64,000 nt of DNA from NCBI GenBank assembly GCA_947623455.1, contig OX392528.1, forward strand, positions 57,182,322 to 57,246,321. The letters are read 5' to 3'. The translations under genes and the position numbers were made by a program. The notes beneath the pieces were generated by a model, which saw nothing but the letters and a program-made list of their open reading frames with translations, was not told where the DNA came from and made no database searches. The stretch comes from Mimachlamys varia (taxonomy: Eukaryota; Mollusca; Bivalvia; Pectinida; Pectinidae). Position 1 is the first letter of the stretch. Every line of letters begins with the position of its first letter. This document shows, in pieces, positions 1 to 12,720 of the stretch.

Positions 1-399
1 TTTTGGCACCCCTTGCAGGCTTTAATCGGCTTTTTTTTTCAAGCATGATTTAAAGTAGCTTACCAACACCTTTCATATGTATGCACGAGAGAAATACACT
101 TTAATGATCATTTAAACATATATAAGATATATATATATATAAGATATCGTATCCTTTGCACATTTCAAGATAACATTTTGCTATTGAAACAGCATAAACT
201 TTATAGCTGATTTCAATATCAAATACAGACGAGATATTGATTCATAAAAGTCAGGTAAACACGTACATAAATCACGATTCCCCAGTTTTATTGGTCATTT
301 CTGATCTAGTCTGAAGTTTAACGAGGATATCATTTGCACGTTAATCCGCGAGAGTTCAATCATCAACTAGGTCACGAATATCATATCATGTCATCAGAC
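1..399. other. AT-rich spacer, no gene seen
   Basis: No coding exon, RNA gene or recognisable element was seen. There is a short (AT)n run near 129-142. The first bases may belong to a repeat that starts outside the window. Confidence 0.5.
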
Positions 400-800
400 A
401 TATAGCGCAAAGATATCAGACGTATAGCGCACACAGTTGCTTTATGTCATACCTTCAACAGATAACGCACACAGTTCCTATGTGGCGCGCAACCACATCG
501 GACGTATAGCGCACACAGTTGCTTTATGTCATACCTTCAACAGATAACGCACACAGTTCCTATGTGGCGCGCAACCACATCGGACGTATAGCGCGCACAG
601 TTGCTATTTGACGCACAAACATCAGACGTATAGCGGACATGGTTGTTACTTGGCGCGCAAATACATCAGCCATATAACGCAGACAGTTGCTTCAGGGCAT
701 GACGAGCAAACACATCAGGCGTATAGCGCACATGCTTGCTTTATGGTGCTCAAACACATGAGAGCTTTGGAGCACACAGTTGCTATATGGCGTGCAAGTA
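400..800. repeat. Degenerate tandem repeat, 82-bp dimeric unit
   Basis: The block starting GACGTATAGCGCACACAG begins at 419, 501 and 583, giving an 82-bp period made of two related ~41-bp halves (GTATAGCGCACACAGTTGC and ATAACGCACACAGTTCC). Copies after 583 are more diverged and fade out near 800. The open frame at 608-904 is a by-product of this repeat. Confidence 0.8.
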
Positions 801-904
801 TTTTGCAGGTCCCGGCTACACTTCCCACAAAATATATGAATTCGCTTACTTCTAAAACTCGGATAACTCGAAGTTTTCCCATTGTTCCGCCGACTTCGAG
901 ATAA

Positions 905-1841
905 CCAGGTTCGATTATATATGAAACGTTGTTTTAATTGCCATCGATATTAAAAGCCTCAAAATAAGTCGAAAAAGAAAATTTGCATATGAAAAATTAT
1001 CAAGCATATATTCTTAGCACTGTACACTAGAATGCAAAAAGAATTTTTCATTTGAATCGTGTAGCCCCATGATTTCACAGCGCAACGATGTACTTTTGAA
1101 AATAAGTAATATATCTTAACTTTTTCTTAATTTGTGTCATTATTTAACTTGGTTAACTATGCTTGTTTGGCGAAGTGTTACCTGTTAGATTAATATAAAT
1201 TGTATGTTCTCATCCATTCCCTCTGTCAACACACACTAAAGTACACTGACCTGAATCCGTACACGTATGTTTATTCCTCTCCTCCACACAAAGGGCGGCA
1301 ATGCGACTGGGGTAATAAAATGATGGATTACGGCCTTTTTATACATAATTATATTTGCCGAGAAACATATTTATCGATTTATTACAATAACATTATATGT
1401 ACGGAAATGGACTTCCTAAAGCATTGTTAGCTTTTAAAGCATTTACTCAATTTTGCTGGGTCGATTTTACCAAACACATCGTCAAAGCAAACACGAATTC
1501 CAGAGGTCAATGTTTTGTGATTATAATCATGAATTGAAAAAATATAAGATGATCTTTTAAATGAATAAATTAACAAACATGAAAATGAAAAGTGTTGATT
1601 TCTTTTAGTTTGATTCAAACATATTTTATTGTATTTATACTAATGATTACATGACATATAAAAACATTATGTTTTGGGGGAAAGGAGGAAAGTAGAGAAT
1701 GAGCAGGAGTGGGAAGGAGGTGGGTTGGAAAAGGGAGAGAGAAGGTATTTACCTAGAGAAGACATCTGAATACTACTAAATCATAAAATAAAATCCAACG
1801 ACATTCCTATCGGTCTCGATTTCAAACCAAATTCATCGTCA
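905..1841. other. AT-rich spacer, no gene seen
   Basis: Only short frames without recognisable domains occur here. A purine-rich patch lies near 1670-1745 (GGGGGAAAGGAGGAAAG). Confidence 0.45.
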
Positions 1842-2112
1842 TAAAGCCAACATTAGGGAGGCAATAATGTTGACATAGGGGGAGGCAATTTATATAGTGA
1901 AATTACCGGTTTTGAGGTAAAAAGGTAAGTTTTTGAATGGATTCTGAAGGCTTTAAAAACATGTCTTACTGCAGTCAGTGCACATATCAAATGTTTTAAA
2001 AGCCTTCTGTATCCCTTCAAAAACTTACCTTTTTACCTCCAAAACCAGCAATTTCACGATATAAATTGCCTCCCCCTATGTCAACATTATTGCCCCCCGA
2101 ATATTGGCTTTA
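1842..2112. mobile_element. Fold-back (inverted-repeat) element
   Basis: Arms of about 110 bp at 1842-1964 and 1998-2112 are reverse complements with scattered mismatches. The left arm reads GGCAATAATGTTGACATAGG and the right arm contains its complement near 2070-2095. The loop is about 35 bp. No protein is encoded. It resembles a non-autonomous fold-back element, but no clear target duplication was found. Confidence 0.75.
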
Positions 2113-2585
2113 ACACGGTGAAATTTCATGTTCTAATCGACAGTATTGCCACTCAAAACAATGTACTATCCCCTAATTTTAAAGTTTGTAAAGGTTGATA
2201 AATTTTAATGAAATTATTTGAAGCCTTATGCAGACATTTGACTTTACCAGATTTGCCATTTTTTGGAAATTCAACGGAATATCTCGATTGAATTCCTCAT
2301 ACAATGGTGATGATAATAGATAGTTGACAACTTCGGAACCACTTTTGTTTAACCTGGCGTTTTCGATCAACATTCAAACCCGATATGACACGGTTTGATG
2401 ATACACTGCATAGTTGCGTCCACTGCCAGAACAACACCGCACTGTCCACGAAGCTGGTACACACAGTCCGAAAAGAGAACGTGAAACTATTAAATCAGAT
2501 ATATATTTTAGTTCTGATGGCACTAGACGAACTTTTCTCTCAAAATTGTCAAAACGGCATACCATCCTATAAAAACATCTTTACG
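2113..2585. other. Spacer, no gene seen
   Basis: Unique sequence between the fold-back element and the 25-bp array. Nothing recognisable. Confidence 0.4.
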
Positions 2586-5500
2586 TGTCGGAGGGGGAGC
2601 TTATCTCGACACGTCTTGGGGACTACTTCGACACATCGGAGGGAGGTACACAACTCGCCATGTCGGAGGGAGTTACGCCTAAACCTCGACATGTCGGAGG
2701 AAGGAACAAAACTCGACACGTCACGTCGAAAGGGTAGGGCGCAAACCTCGACACGTGGGAGGATAGCATGCCTCGACACGTCAAATGGGAGTTAACCTCA
2801 ACACTTCAGAGAGGAGGACACTACGACACGTCAGAGAGGAGTACACTTCGACACGTCAAAGGGGAGTACACTACGACACGTCAGAGGGGAGTACACTGCG
2901 ACACGTCAGAGGGGAATACACTACGACACGTCAGAGGGGAGTACACTACGACACGTCAGAGGGGAGTACACTACGACACGTCAGAGAGGAGGACACTACG
3001 ACACGTCAGAGAGGAGGACACTACGACACGTCAGAGAGGAGTACACTTCGACACGTCAGAGGGGAGTACATTACGACAAGTCAAAGGGGAGTACACTACG
3101 ACACGTCAGAGGGGAGTACACTACGACACGTCAGAGGGGAATACACTACGATACGTCAGAGGGGAGTACACTACGACATGTCAGAGGGGAGTACATTACG
3201 ACACGTCAGAGGGGAGTACACTACGACACGTCAGAGTGGACTACACTACGACACGTCAAAGGGGAGTACACTACGACACGTCAGAGGGAAGTACACTACG
3301 ACACGTCAGAGGGGAGTACACTACGACACGTCAGAGGGGAGTACACTACGACACGTCAGAGGGGAATACACTTCGACACGTCAGGGGGGAGTACACTTCG
3401 ACACGTCAGAAGGGAGTACACTACGACATGTCAGAGAGGAGTACACTACGACACGTCAGAGAGGAGGACACTACGACACGTCAGAGGGGAGTACACTACG
3501 ACACGTCAGAGGGGAGTACACTACGACACGTCAGAGGGGAGTACATTTCGACACGTCAGAGGGGAGTACACTACGACACGTCAGAGGAGAGTACACTTCC
3601 AAACGTCAGAGAGGAGTACACTTCGACACGTCAGAGGGGAGTACACTACGACACGTCAGAGAGGAGTACACTTCGACACGTCAGAGGGGAGTACACTACG
3701 AAACGTCAGAGAGGAATACACTTCGACACGTCAGAGGGAAATACACTACGACACGTCAGAGGGGAATACACTACGACACGTCAGAGGGAAGTACACTACG
3801 ACACGTCAGAGGGGAGTACACTACGACACGTCAGAGGGGAGTACCCTACGACACGTCAGAGGGGAATACACTACGACACGTCAGAGAGGAGTACACTTCG
3901 ACACGTCAGAGGGAAATACACTACGACACGTCAGAAGGAAGTACCCTACGACACGTCAGAGGGGAATACACTTCGACACGTCAGAGAGGAGTACACTACG
4001 ACACGTCAGAGAGGAGTACACTACGACACGTCAGAGAGGAGTACACTTCGACACGTCAGAGGGAAATACACTACGACACGTCAGAAGGAAGTACCCTACG
4101 ACACGTCAGAGGGGAATACACTTCGACACGTCAGAGGGGAGTACACTACGACACGTCAGAGGGGAGTACCCTACGACACGTCAGAGGGGAATACACTTCG
4201 ATACGTCAGAGGGAAGTACACTACGACACGTCAGAGGGGAGTTCATTAAGACACGTCAGAGGGGAGTACACTACGACACGTCAGAGGGGAGTACACTACG
4301 ACACGTCAGAGAGGAGGACACTACGACACGTCAGAGGGGAATACACTACGACACGTCAGAGGGGAGTACACTTCCAAACGTCAGAGAGGAGTACACTTCG
4401 ATACGTCAAAGGTGAGTACACTACGACACGTCAGAGGGGAGTACACTTCCAAACGTCAGAGGGGAGTACACTACGACACGTCAGAGGGGAGTACACTACG
4501 ACACGTCAGAGGGGAATACACTACGACACGTCAGAGGGGAGAACACTTCGACACGTCAGAGGGGAGTACACTTCGACACGTCAGAGGGGAGTTAACATCA
4601 ACACTTCAGAGAGGAGTACACTACGACACGTAAAAGAGGAGTAAACTTCGACACTTCAGAGAGTAGTACACTATGACACGTCAGAGTTGAGTACACCACG
4701 ACACGTCAGAGGGGAATACACTTCGACACGTCAGAGGGAAATACACTACGACACGTCAGAGGGGAGTACACTTCGACACGTCATGGGGAGTACACTACGA
4801 AACGTCAGAGGAGAATACACTTCGACACGTCAGAGGGGAGTACACTACGACACGTCCTGGGGAGTACATTACGACACGTCGGAGGGGAGTACACTACGAC
4901 ACGTCAGAGGGGAGTACACTACGACACGTCAGAGGGGAATACACTACGACACGTCAGAGAGGAGTACACTACGACACGTCAGAGAGGAGGACACTACGAC
5001 ACGTCAGAGGGGAATACACTACGACACGTCAGAGGGGAGTACACTTCCAAACGTCAGAGAGGAGTACACTTCGATACGTCAAAGGTGAGTACACTACGAC
5101 ACGTCAGAGAGGAGTACATTTCCAAACGTCAGAGAGGAGTACACTACGACACGTCAGAGGGGAGTACACTACGACACGTCAGAGGGGAGTACACTTCGAC
5201 ACGTCAGAGAGGAGTACACTACGACACGTCAGAGGGGAATACACTACGACACGTCAGAGAGGAGGACACTACGACACGTCAGAGGGGAGTACACTACGAC
5301 ACGTCAGAGGGGAGAACACTTCGACACGTCAGAGGGGAGTACACTTCGACACGTCAGAGGGGAGTTAACATCAACACTTCAGAGAGTAGTACACTATGAC
5401 ACGTCAGAGTTGAGTACACCACGACACGTCAGAGGGGAATACACTTCGACACGTCAGAGGGAAATACACTACGACACGTCAGAGGGGAGTACACTTCGAC

Positions 5501-8280
5501 ACGTCATGGGGAGTACACTACGAAACGTCAGAGGAGAATACACTTCGACACGTCAGAGGGGAGTACACTACGACACGTCATGGGGAGTACATTACGACAC
5601 GTCAGAGGGGAGTACACTACGACACGTCAGAGGGGAGTACACTACGACACGTCAGAGGGGAATACACTTCGACACGTCAGAGAGGAGTACACTACGACAC
5701 GTCAGAGAGGAGGACACTACGACACGTCAGAGGGGAATACACTACGACACGTCGGAGGGGAGTACACTTCCAAACGTCAGAGAGGAGTACACTTCGATAC
5801 GTCAAAGTGAGTACACTACGACACGTCAGAGAGGAGTACATTTCCAAACGTCAGAGAGGAGTACACTACGACACGTCAGAGGGGAGTACACTACGACACG
5901 TCAGAGGGGAGTACACTTCGACACGTCAGAGAGTAGTACACTACGACACATCAGAGGGGAGTACACTTCGACACTCAGAGGGGAGTACACTTTGACACGT
6001 CAGAGAGGAGGACACTACGACACGCCAGAGGGGAATACACTACGACACGTCAGAGGAAAGTACACTTCCAAACGTCAGAGAGGAGTACACTTCGATACGT
6101 CAAAGGTGAGTACACTACGACACGTCAGAGGGGAGTACGCTTTCAAACGTCAGAGGGGAGTACACTACGACACGTCAGAGGGGAGAACACTACGACACGT
6201 CAGAGGGGAGTACACTTCGACACGTCAGAGGGGAGTACACTTCGACACGTCAGAAGGGAGTACACTTCGATACGTCAGAGGGGAGTACACTACGACACGT
6301 CAGAGGTGAGTACACTTCGACACGTCCGAGGGGAGTACACTTCGACACGTCAGAGGGGAGTACACTTCCACACCTCAGAGGGGAGTACACTACGACACGT
6401 CAGAGGGGAGTACACTTCGACACGTCAGAGGGGAGTACACTACGACACGTCAGAGGGGGGTACACTACGACACGTCAGAGGGGAGTACACTTCGACACGT
6501 CAGAGGGGAGTTAACATCAACACTTCAGAGAGGAGTACACTACGACACGTCAGAGTTGAGTACACCACGACACGTCAGAGGGGAGTACACTACGACACGT
6601 TAGAGGGGAATACACTTCCAAACGTCAGAGGGAAGTACACTACGACACGTCAGAGGGGAGTACACAACGACACGTCAGAGGGGAGTACACTACGACACGT
6701 CAGTGGGGAATACACTTCGACATGCAGAGGGGAATACACTACGACACGTCAGAGGGGAATACACTTCGACACGTCAGAGGGGAGTACACTACGACACGTC
6801 AGAGGGGAGTACACTACGACACGTCAGAGGGGAGTACACAACGACACGTCAGAGGGGAGTACACTACGACACGTCAGAGGGGAAAACACTTCGACATGCA
6901 GAGGGGAAAACACTTCGACATGCAGAGGGGAATACACTTCGACATGCAGAGGGGAATACACTTCGACACGTCAGAGGGGAGTACACTACGACACGTCAGA
7001 GAGAAGGACACTACGACACGTCAGAGGGGAATACACTACGACACGTCAGAGGGGAGTACACTTCCAAACATCAGAGAGAAGTACACTTCGATACGTCAAA
7101 GGTGAGTACACTACGACACGTCAGAGGGGAGTACGCTTCCAAACGTCAGAGGGGAGTACACTACGACACGTCAGAGGGGAGTACACTTCGACACGTCAGA
7201 GAGGAGTACACTACGACACGTCAGAGGGGAGTACACTTCGACACGTCAGAGGGGAATACACGTCGACACGTCCGAGGGGAGTACACTTCGACACGTCAGA
7301 GGGGAGTACACTACGACACGTCAGAAGGGAGTACACTACGACACGTGAGAGGGGAGTACACTTCGACACGTCAGAGGGGAGTACACTTCGACATGTCAGA
7401 GGGGAGTTAACATCAACACTTCAGAGAGGAGTACACTACGACACGTCAGAGTTGAGTACACCACGACACGTCAGAGGGGAGTACACTACGACACGTTAGA
7501 GGGGAATACACTCCGACATGCAGAGGGGAGTACACTACGACACGTCAGAGGGGAGTACACTACGACACGTCATAGGGGAGTACACAACGACACGTCAGAG
7601 GAGAGTACACTACGACACGTCAGAGGGGAATACACTTCGACATGCAGAGAGGAGTACACTACGACACGTCAGAGGGGAGTACACAACGACACGTCATAGG
7701 GGAGTACACAACGACACGTCAGAGGGGAGTACACTACGACACGTCAGAGGGGAATACACTTCGACATGCAGAGAGGAGTACACTACGACACGTCAGAGGG
7801 GAGTACACAACGACACGTCAGAGGGGAGTACACTACGACACGTCAGAGGGGAATACACTTCGACATGCAAAGGGGAATACACTTCGACATGCAGAGGGGA
7901 GTACACTTCGACACGTCAGAGGGGAGTACACATCGATACGTCAGAGGGGAGTTCACCTCGACACGTCAGAAGGGAGTACACTTCGACACTACATAGGGGA
8001 GTGCACTTCGACTCGTCTGAGAGGATTACACCTCGACACATCAGACAGCAGCATATATCGACACTTCAGAGGGGCTTTCACCTCGACACATCAGAGGGGA
8101 GAATACCTTGACACTTCAGAGAGCAGCACATCTCGACACGTCAGAGGGGAGTATATCTCGATACGTCAGAGGGGAGTATATCTCGACACGTATGAGAGCA
8201 GCACATCTCGACACGTCAGAGGGGAGTATATCTCGATACGTCAGAGGGGAGTAAACTTCAACACTTCAGAGAGCAGTAGT
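2586..8280. repeat. Minisatellite array, 25-bp unit, about 225 copies
   Basis: The unit contains GACACGTCAGAGGGGAGT followed by ACACTWC, where W is A or T, and repeats every 25 bp for about 5.7 kb. Units at both edges (2586-2800 and about 7930-8280) are much more diverged than the core, as expected when an array is homogenised internally. The unit has no stop in any + strand frame. Because 25 is not a multiple of 3, every frame reads the same 25-residue cycle, so overlapping open frames of up to 619 codons arise. These look non-coding. The complement of each unit contains TGACGTGT. Confidence 0.95.
4687..6110. repeat. Higher-order duplication in the 25-bp array, about 723 bp
   Basis: The irregular unit series starting near 4687 (including GTCATGGGGAGTAC and a TCCAAACGTC variant) recurs starting near 5410. 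Landmarks at 4687/5410 and 5085/5807 give offsets of 722-723 bp. This is a segmental tandem duplication of about 29 units, with a few later substitutions and small indels. Confidence 0.75.
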
Positions 8281-8303
8281 GTAATGGACGGATGGTGCAG
8301 GGT

Positions 8304-8935
8304 AGTTCACCCGTTGTTAGTGTAATATGGCCGAGCGGGATGCTGTGATGGGTGGTTCACCCTTTGTCAGTGTGGTCGGGTGGGATGGTGTGCTGGGTGG
8401 TGCATCCGTTGCCAGTGTAATGTGACTGGTCGGGATGCTGTGCTGTTTGGTTCACCCGTTGTCAGTGTAATGTGACCGGATGGAATGCTGCAGGGTGTTT
8501 CTCCTGTTGTAAGTGTTATGTGACCGGTCGGGATGCAGTGCTGTGTGGTTCACCAGTTGTCAGTGTAATATGTCCGGTCGGGATGCTGTGCTGTGTGGTT
8601 CACCCGTTATCAGTGTAATGTGACCGGGCGGAATGCTGCAGTTGGTTCACGCGTTGTCAGTGAAATACGACCGGACAGAATGCTGCAGGGTGGTTCAATC
8701 GTTGTCGGTGCAATGTGACTGGGTGGAATGTTGTGCTGGGTGGTTTACTCGTTGTCAGTGTAAAATGGCTGTTGGAATGCTGAGCTGGTTGGTTCACGCG
8801 TTGTCAGTGTAATGTGACTGAGCGGAATGCTGTGCTGGGTGGTTTACTCGTTGTCAGTGTAAAATGGCTGTTGGAATGCTGAGCTGGGTGGTTTACTCGT
8901 TGTCAGTGCAATGGGACATGGCAGGATACTGCTGG
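8304..8935. repeat. Degenerate tandem repeat, ~44-51 bp unit, about 13 copies
   Basis: Each unit opens with GGTTCACCCGTTGTCAGTGT or a close variant, followed by a G-rich part such as GACCGGGCGGGATGCTG. Units vary from 44 to 51 bp with many substitutions. The array directly abuts the 25-bp array but is unrelated to it. Confidence 0.85.
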
Positions 8936-10060
8936 ATGTCTTCATTGTGGTATTTCAGTTACGTACAAGTAACACTTAAAATCGATATCACATCTGCTAA
9001 TTGTAATGGGGGACCAACGGACCATTGTAATTGGGGACCAATGCAGATATCATAAGGTATTTCTCAAGTATTTCCATTGACCAACATATAACTATACATA
9101 CAACTAAGCATTAAAAGCGGAAATTACACAATGACCGACTAAGTTCACAATCAGGAAATTTTTTCATTGAAGACAATCACTTGAGCAATATAAGCTCAAT
9201 TTCGATATTGGTCCTCGTCCTATACCAGTCCTCGCCATTACAACTAGATAATTTATTTTTTTAATTTCGATCAATATAAACCATTTCCGTAATTCATTGT
9301 ATAGCTAGGGTAATGACCGTACGACAAATCACGATAAATTATGAGTTTTCTGTTAAGGTTTTAGTCATGATGTAGTTAACTGGTCGGGATAATTGCAGAC
9401 ACAATTGTAGTCTTTTTCCCATTGGATGTAGATTACAGGGAAGAATTCTTTGTCATACTTTAATTTGTACCGTTATTTCGCTTCCCCAGCCATTCCTTTG
9501 AAGGCTGCTGCTGCTGCCGCTGATTCTGATATTGATACAAGCAATGCTCTTCAAACCTATTAGCAATGAATGGCAACACGTTGTTTATGATTATCTGTTA
9601 TCGCATTTTTTTTTTTTTTACTTGTTCCCATAACTGTTCTAGAGGCTAATGGAGGTCAAGAACACTATAGCTAAAGCCGTGTTTTGTCGGATGTTGAGTG
9701 TTTTTCGCATCTTCATAATACAATGGTGTCTCTGGGTACAATTATATTGACAAAAAATCGATTATTTTGCTGATACATGTAGGAGTATAGTTAAAACATT
9801 GACATTGAAATCAGCATTCGTGAGCTTGTATGGTTATGGGTTAATGTCCAAATGTATTTGATACACTACTTGAACATTTTAACATGTGTACAGTTGTAAT
9901 AGGAAGGTGTGACGAAAAATATAAAACATTTTGAAAATTAGATTCTATAGATTTTTTTTCAAAGATATAAATATGAGAATGATACCAATTCAATGCGATT
10001 GATGTCGTCTAAAATGGAAGGCAGACGTTTCCTGTGATGTCGTTTTAAGTTTCATTACAA
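8936..10060. other. AT-rich spacer, no gene seen
   Basis: No exon or element was recognised. A poly-T run lies at about 9607-9619. The Gypsy-like relic starts just to the right. I looked here for a 5' LTR matching the putative 3' LTR start at 12503 and saw none. Confidence 0.4.
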
Positions 10061-10109
10061 TCAGGCAAACCATATATTATTACATAGCAACGACGACCAC
10101 GAGGCAGAC

Positions 10110-11014
10110 ATGGCGGCGGCGGCGTAAGGCATTCCGCCCCCGGCCCCAATGGTTACACATTTGGATTTTAAGTCAAGTTGGAAATTTTTTGAAGAGTTGG
10201 ACAATAAGGACGACAAAAAACGTATTGCAACACTGTTGTCTGTGATAGGGAAAGATTGTTTCCAAATCTTCCAGCACCAAAACATCACAAAGAAAAACGG
10301 AAAAGTTATCGAGGAAGTTCGCAAGGCTTTATAGGAACATTTCGAACAACGGACCAACGTCATATATGAAAGGTGCGTGTTTAACACAACACATCAAGCT
10401 AGTGCAACTGTAGACTGTTATGTAACGAGACTTATCGCACTCCTGTGATTTTGGTGTATTGAAGGATGACATGATCCGTGATCGCTTGGTGCTAGGGACG
10501 AGAGATAGCAGAGCTACACACGAAGCTCACTCTAGGAAGCCATCGACGTGTGTCGTACAAGTGAGATGACAGAGAATCAACAGAAAAAATCCAATTTACC
10601 GACGGAAAGGTGCAGTATGTAGCGAAGACTTCACTTGAATCGGTCAAATCTAAACAAGAAACGAGTGATTGGAAGAAAAAGAAACACGCACCGAGTCAAA
10701 ATTATCACGTGTCTTGGTCAAGTCAACGTCCGACGAAACAACGGTTTCCAGCGGGAAAGTATAAATATTTTGGAGACACGCATGCGCGAGATAAGCCAAA
10801 GTGCCCAGCATATGGACAGATATGTCACATATGTGGGAAGCGAAACCACTTTCAAAGTATGTGCCTTGGACCAAAGGTGATACATAGAGTTGAGGATTCT
10901 TATGATTCCGATGAGTCGTTATTCAACATCACAGCGAAGAATGGCAAACAGTGGTTTGTTGACATTAACATGACTATTGCAGCCACGGGTGCCTCCAGTA
11001 GGGTCCGATGTTAG
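10110..11014 (+). pseudogene. gag relic with zinc knuckle
   Basis: The probable gag start is the ATG at 10110, followed by four Ala codons and a TAA, then the same frame continues with PPPAPMVTHLDFKSSWKFFE. The C-terminal part (10610-11014, another frame) contains the CX2CX4HX4C knuckle CHICGKRNHFQSMC, encoded around 10827-10865, followed by an acidic stretch. Between them (about 10335-10600) the frame is broken. Gag packages the element RNA in intact relatives. Confidence 0.75.
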
Positions 11015-11260
11015 ATGGACAATGGGTCAACCTGCAATTTGATCAGCCTAACTGTGTATGACAAGGTAGTCCAGGATCTTAATCCTACCCTAGAGCCGAG
11101 TAAAGTTCGCTTGAAACTGTATGACAATACTCGACTACAACCCCTGGGAAAGTGTGACATTCAGTGTCGTGTGGGGAAGACCACACGAGCACTAGAATTC
11201 CTAGTAGTAGATGTTGAGCAGATACAACACTGCTCTCAGCTGTGGCGTGCGAGGTACTAA
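11015..11260 (+). pseudogene. Retropepsin-like protease relic
   Basis: MDNGSTCNLIS sits where retropepsins have D-[ST]-G-[AS]-x-C-N-x-[IL]. The catalytic triplet is D-N-G instead of D-T-G or D-S-G, and the preceding codon is an in-frame TAG at 11012-11014. Both point to loss of activity. The rest (KLYDNTRLQPLGKCDIQC) matches the flap-to-core order of Gypsy proteases. Confidence 0.7.
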
Positions 11261-11660
11261 GGTTATTGACGGTCAATCCAGTCAACTGTGTAAAAGTGAC
11301 CGCCAAGCCGGGCTTATTAACAGGGCAGGATATTGCATCAGAGTTCGGAGACCTATTTGAAGGCCTGGGTCATTTGCCAGGAGAGTACCGGATATACCTA
11401 GACCCATTATTGAAACCAGTCCAACACCATCCCAGGAAAGTGCCTGAAGCGCTTAGGAAAGATCCGAGAAAGGAGATTACAAGGCTGGTTGACAAAGGTG
11501 TAATACAGAAGGTAACCACCCCAACTTGTAAACTTAGGGTGTGCATCGACCCAAAAGACCTCAACAGCGCAATTGCGAGGTCACACTATCCGATGACGAC
11601 TGTGGAGGACATTCTACCCAATCTTGCAAAAGCGAATGTTTTACTTGACACGAGGACGGT
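11242..11660 (+). pseudogene. Reverse transcriptase N-terminal relic
   Basis: The motifs LPGEYRIYLDPLLKPVQHHP, KGVIQKVTTPT, LRVCIDPKDLN and HYPMTTVEDILPNL are the fingers-domain blocks of Gypsy reverse transcriptase. The usual stretch of about 13 residues between the 'VTxPT' and 'LRxCIDPKDLN' blocks is missing, a small deletion. The frame is lost after about 11650; downstream palm sequence is recognisable only in shifted frames. Confidence 0.8.
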
Positions 11661-11835
11661 TTCTGGCACGTCAAGCTTGATACCCCAAGCAGCTACTTTA
11701 CCACATTTTGGACCCCGTTCAGACGTTATCGCTGGTTACGGATGCCCTTTAGCATCTTATCAGCGCCCGAGGAGTTCCAGCGTCGACAGCATGTGTCGTT
11801 TGAGAATCGCGAGCAAGATCAGTCGGCATTAAGCA

Positions 11836-12386
11836 TAACTGCGACAAACTCAAGTTACGACAGACAGAGGTACGGTACATGGGACATTTCTTAACTTCAG
11901 ACGGAATCCGTCCGGATCAAGCAATCACCGAAATGACGAAACCCACAGACGCGAAGGCTGTACAACGTTTTATTGGAATTGTGACATACTTTGCGAAATT
12001 TGTACCACATCTGTCTGCGAGCATTGAGCCACTTCGTCGTCTGACGACTAAGGATACAGTGTGGAGCTGGCAACCGCAACAGGAGGACGCATTTCAAAAT
12101 GTTGTGAAATATTATGATATCTACAAGGAGGTGACAATACTGTGTGACGCTATTGAAGTAGGACTTGGAGCAGCACTGTCACAGGAGGGCTTACCAGTAG
12201 TGTATGCGTCTCGTGCTCTCAAACAGAACAGAGCAGAGATACGCTCAAATCGAAAAGGAGTGTCTGGCAATAGTATTTGCGTGCGAACGATTCGAGCAGT
12301 ATACACTAGGCAGGTGTGCTGGGACCACAAACCCATGGAGAGTATCTTCAAACAACCTTTACAAGCAGCACCAAAGCTGCTTGTAA
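11836..12386 (+). pseudogene. Reverse transcriptase thumb and RNase H relic
   Basis: LRQTEVRYMGHFLTSDGI, VQRFIGIVTYFAKFVPHLS and the RNase H opening ILCDAIEVGLGAALSQEG are encoded in one frame from about 11836. The next block, RYAQIEKECLAIVFACERFE, is in another frame (about 12234-12310). The frame then shifts back for DHKPMESIFKQPLQAAPK. The palm segment with the catalytic aspartates between this piece and the previous one is absent or unrecognisable. Confidence 0.8.
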
Positions 12387-12490
12387 CGTACGATTATGTA
12401 TATTCATAGTCAGAAAGAAAGTTGTCATCAATCATAAAGTCAAAATCTAGTCCGAGTATATTTCTAGTCACTTAATTTTGTTTTTTGTTA

Positions 12491-12720
12491 AAGAAAGGGA
12501 GATGTTACAAAGTTTGATATGTAGGTTCGTCTTATGTCCTGTGTGTCATGCGTTTGGTAGTGGAATAAAATGGCAGCCTAGCACAGCATGTCAGAGTCAT
12601 TTGCATACATGTACATAGTTACACCAACTGGTGTCAAGGTGACGTTCTAACGGAACCACAAGGCTTTGTGAACGTTTGCAAATAGTAAACATGGCCTCAA
12701 ATCACGCGAAGTATCTCGAG
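12491..12720 (+). other. Polypurine tract and possible 3' LTR start
   Basis: AAGAAAGGGAGA (12491-12502) followed by TGTTACAAAG (12503) is the arrangement expected of a plus-strand priming tract followed by an LTR that begins TGTTACA. It lies about 80 bp after the last pol residues. No matching 5' LTR was found and the LTR end is not defined, so this is tentative. Confidence 0.4.

Larger units (their letters stand above)
10110..12410 (+). pseudogene. Decayed Gypsy-like LTR retrotransposon gag-pol relic
   Basis: The pieces lie in the canonical order gag, zinc knuckle, protease, reverse transcriptase, RNase H, spread over all three + frames. It is broken by in-frame stops (TAA at 10125; TAG at 11012 just before the protease motif), frameshifts (near 11240, 11650, 12230 and 12315) and internal deletions, including the part of reverse transcriptase that should carry the YxDD active site. 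No integrase follows RNase H. The wording of the conserved blocks is typical of invertebrate Gypsy elements of the K02A2.6/Mag type, a family-level judgement from memory. It is not functional. Confidence 0.85.

Noticed and set aside
2768..8325. Many + strand frames of 25-residue repeats (up to 619 codons)
   Set aside because: All three frames give the same cycle because the 25-bp unit lacks stops. The frames overlap and have no flanking domains.
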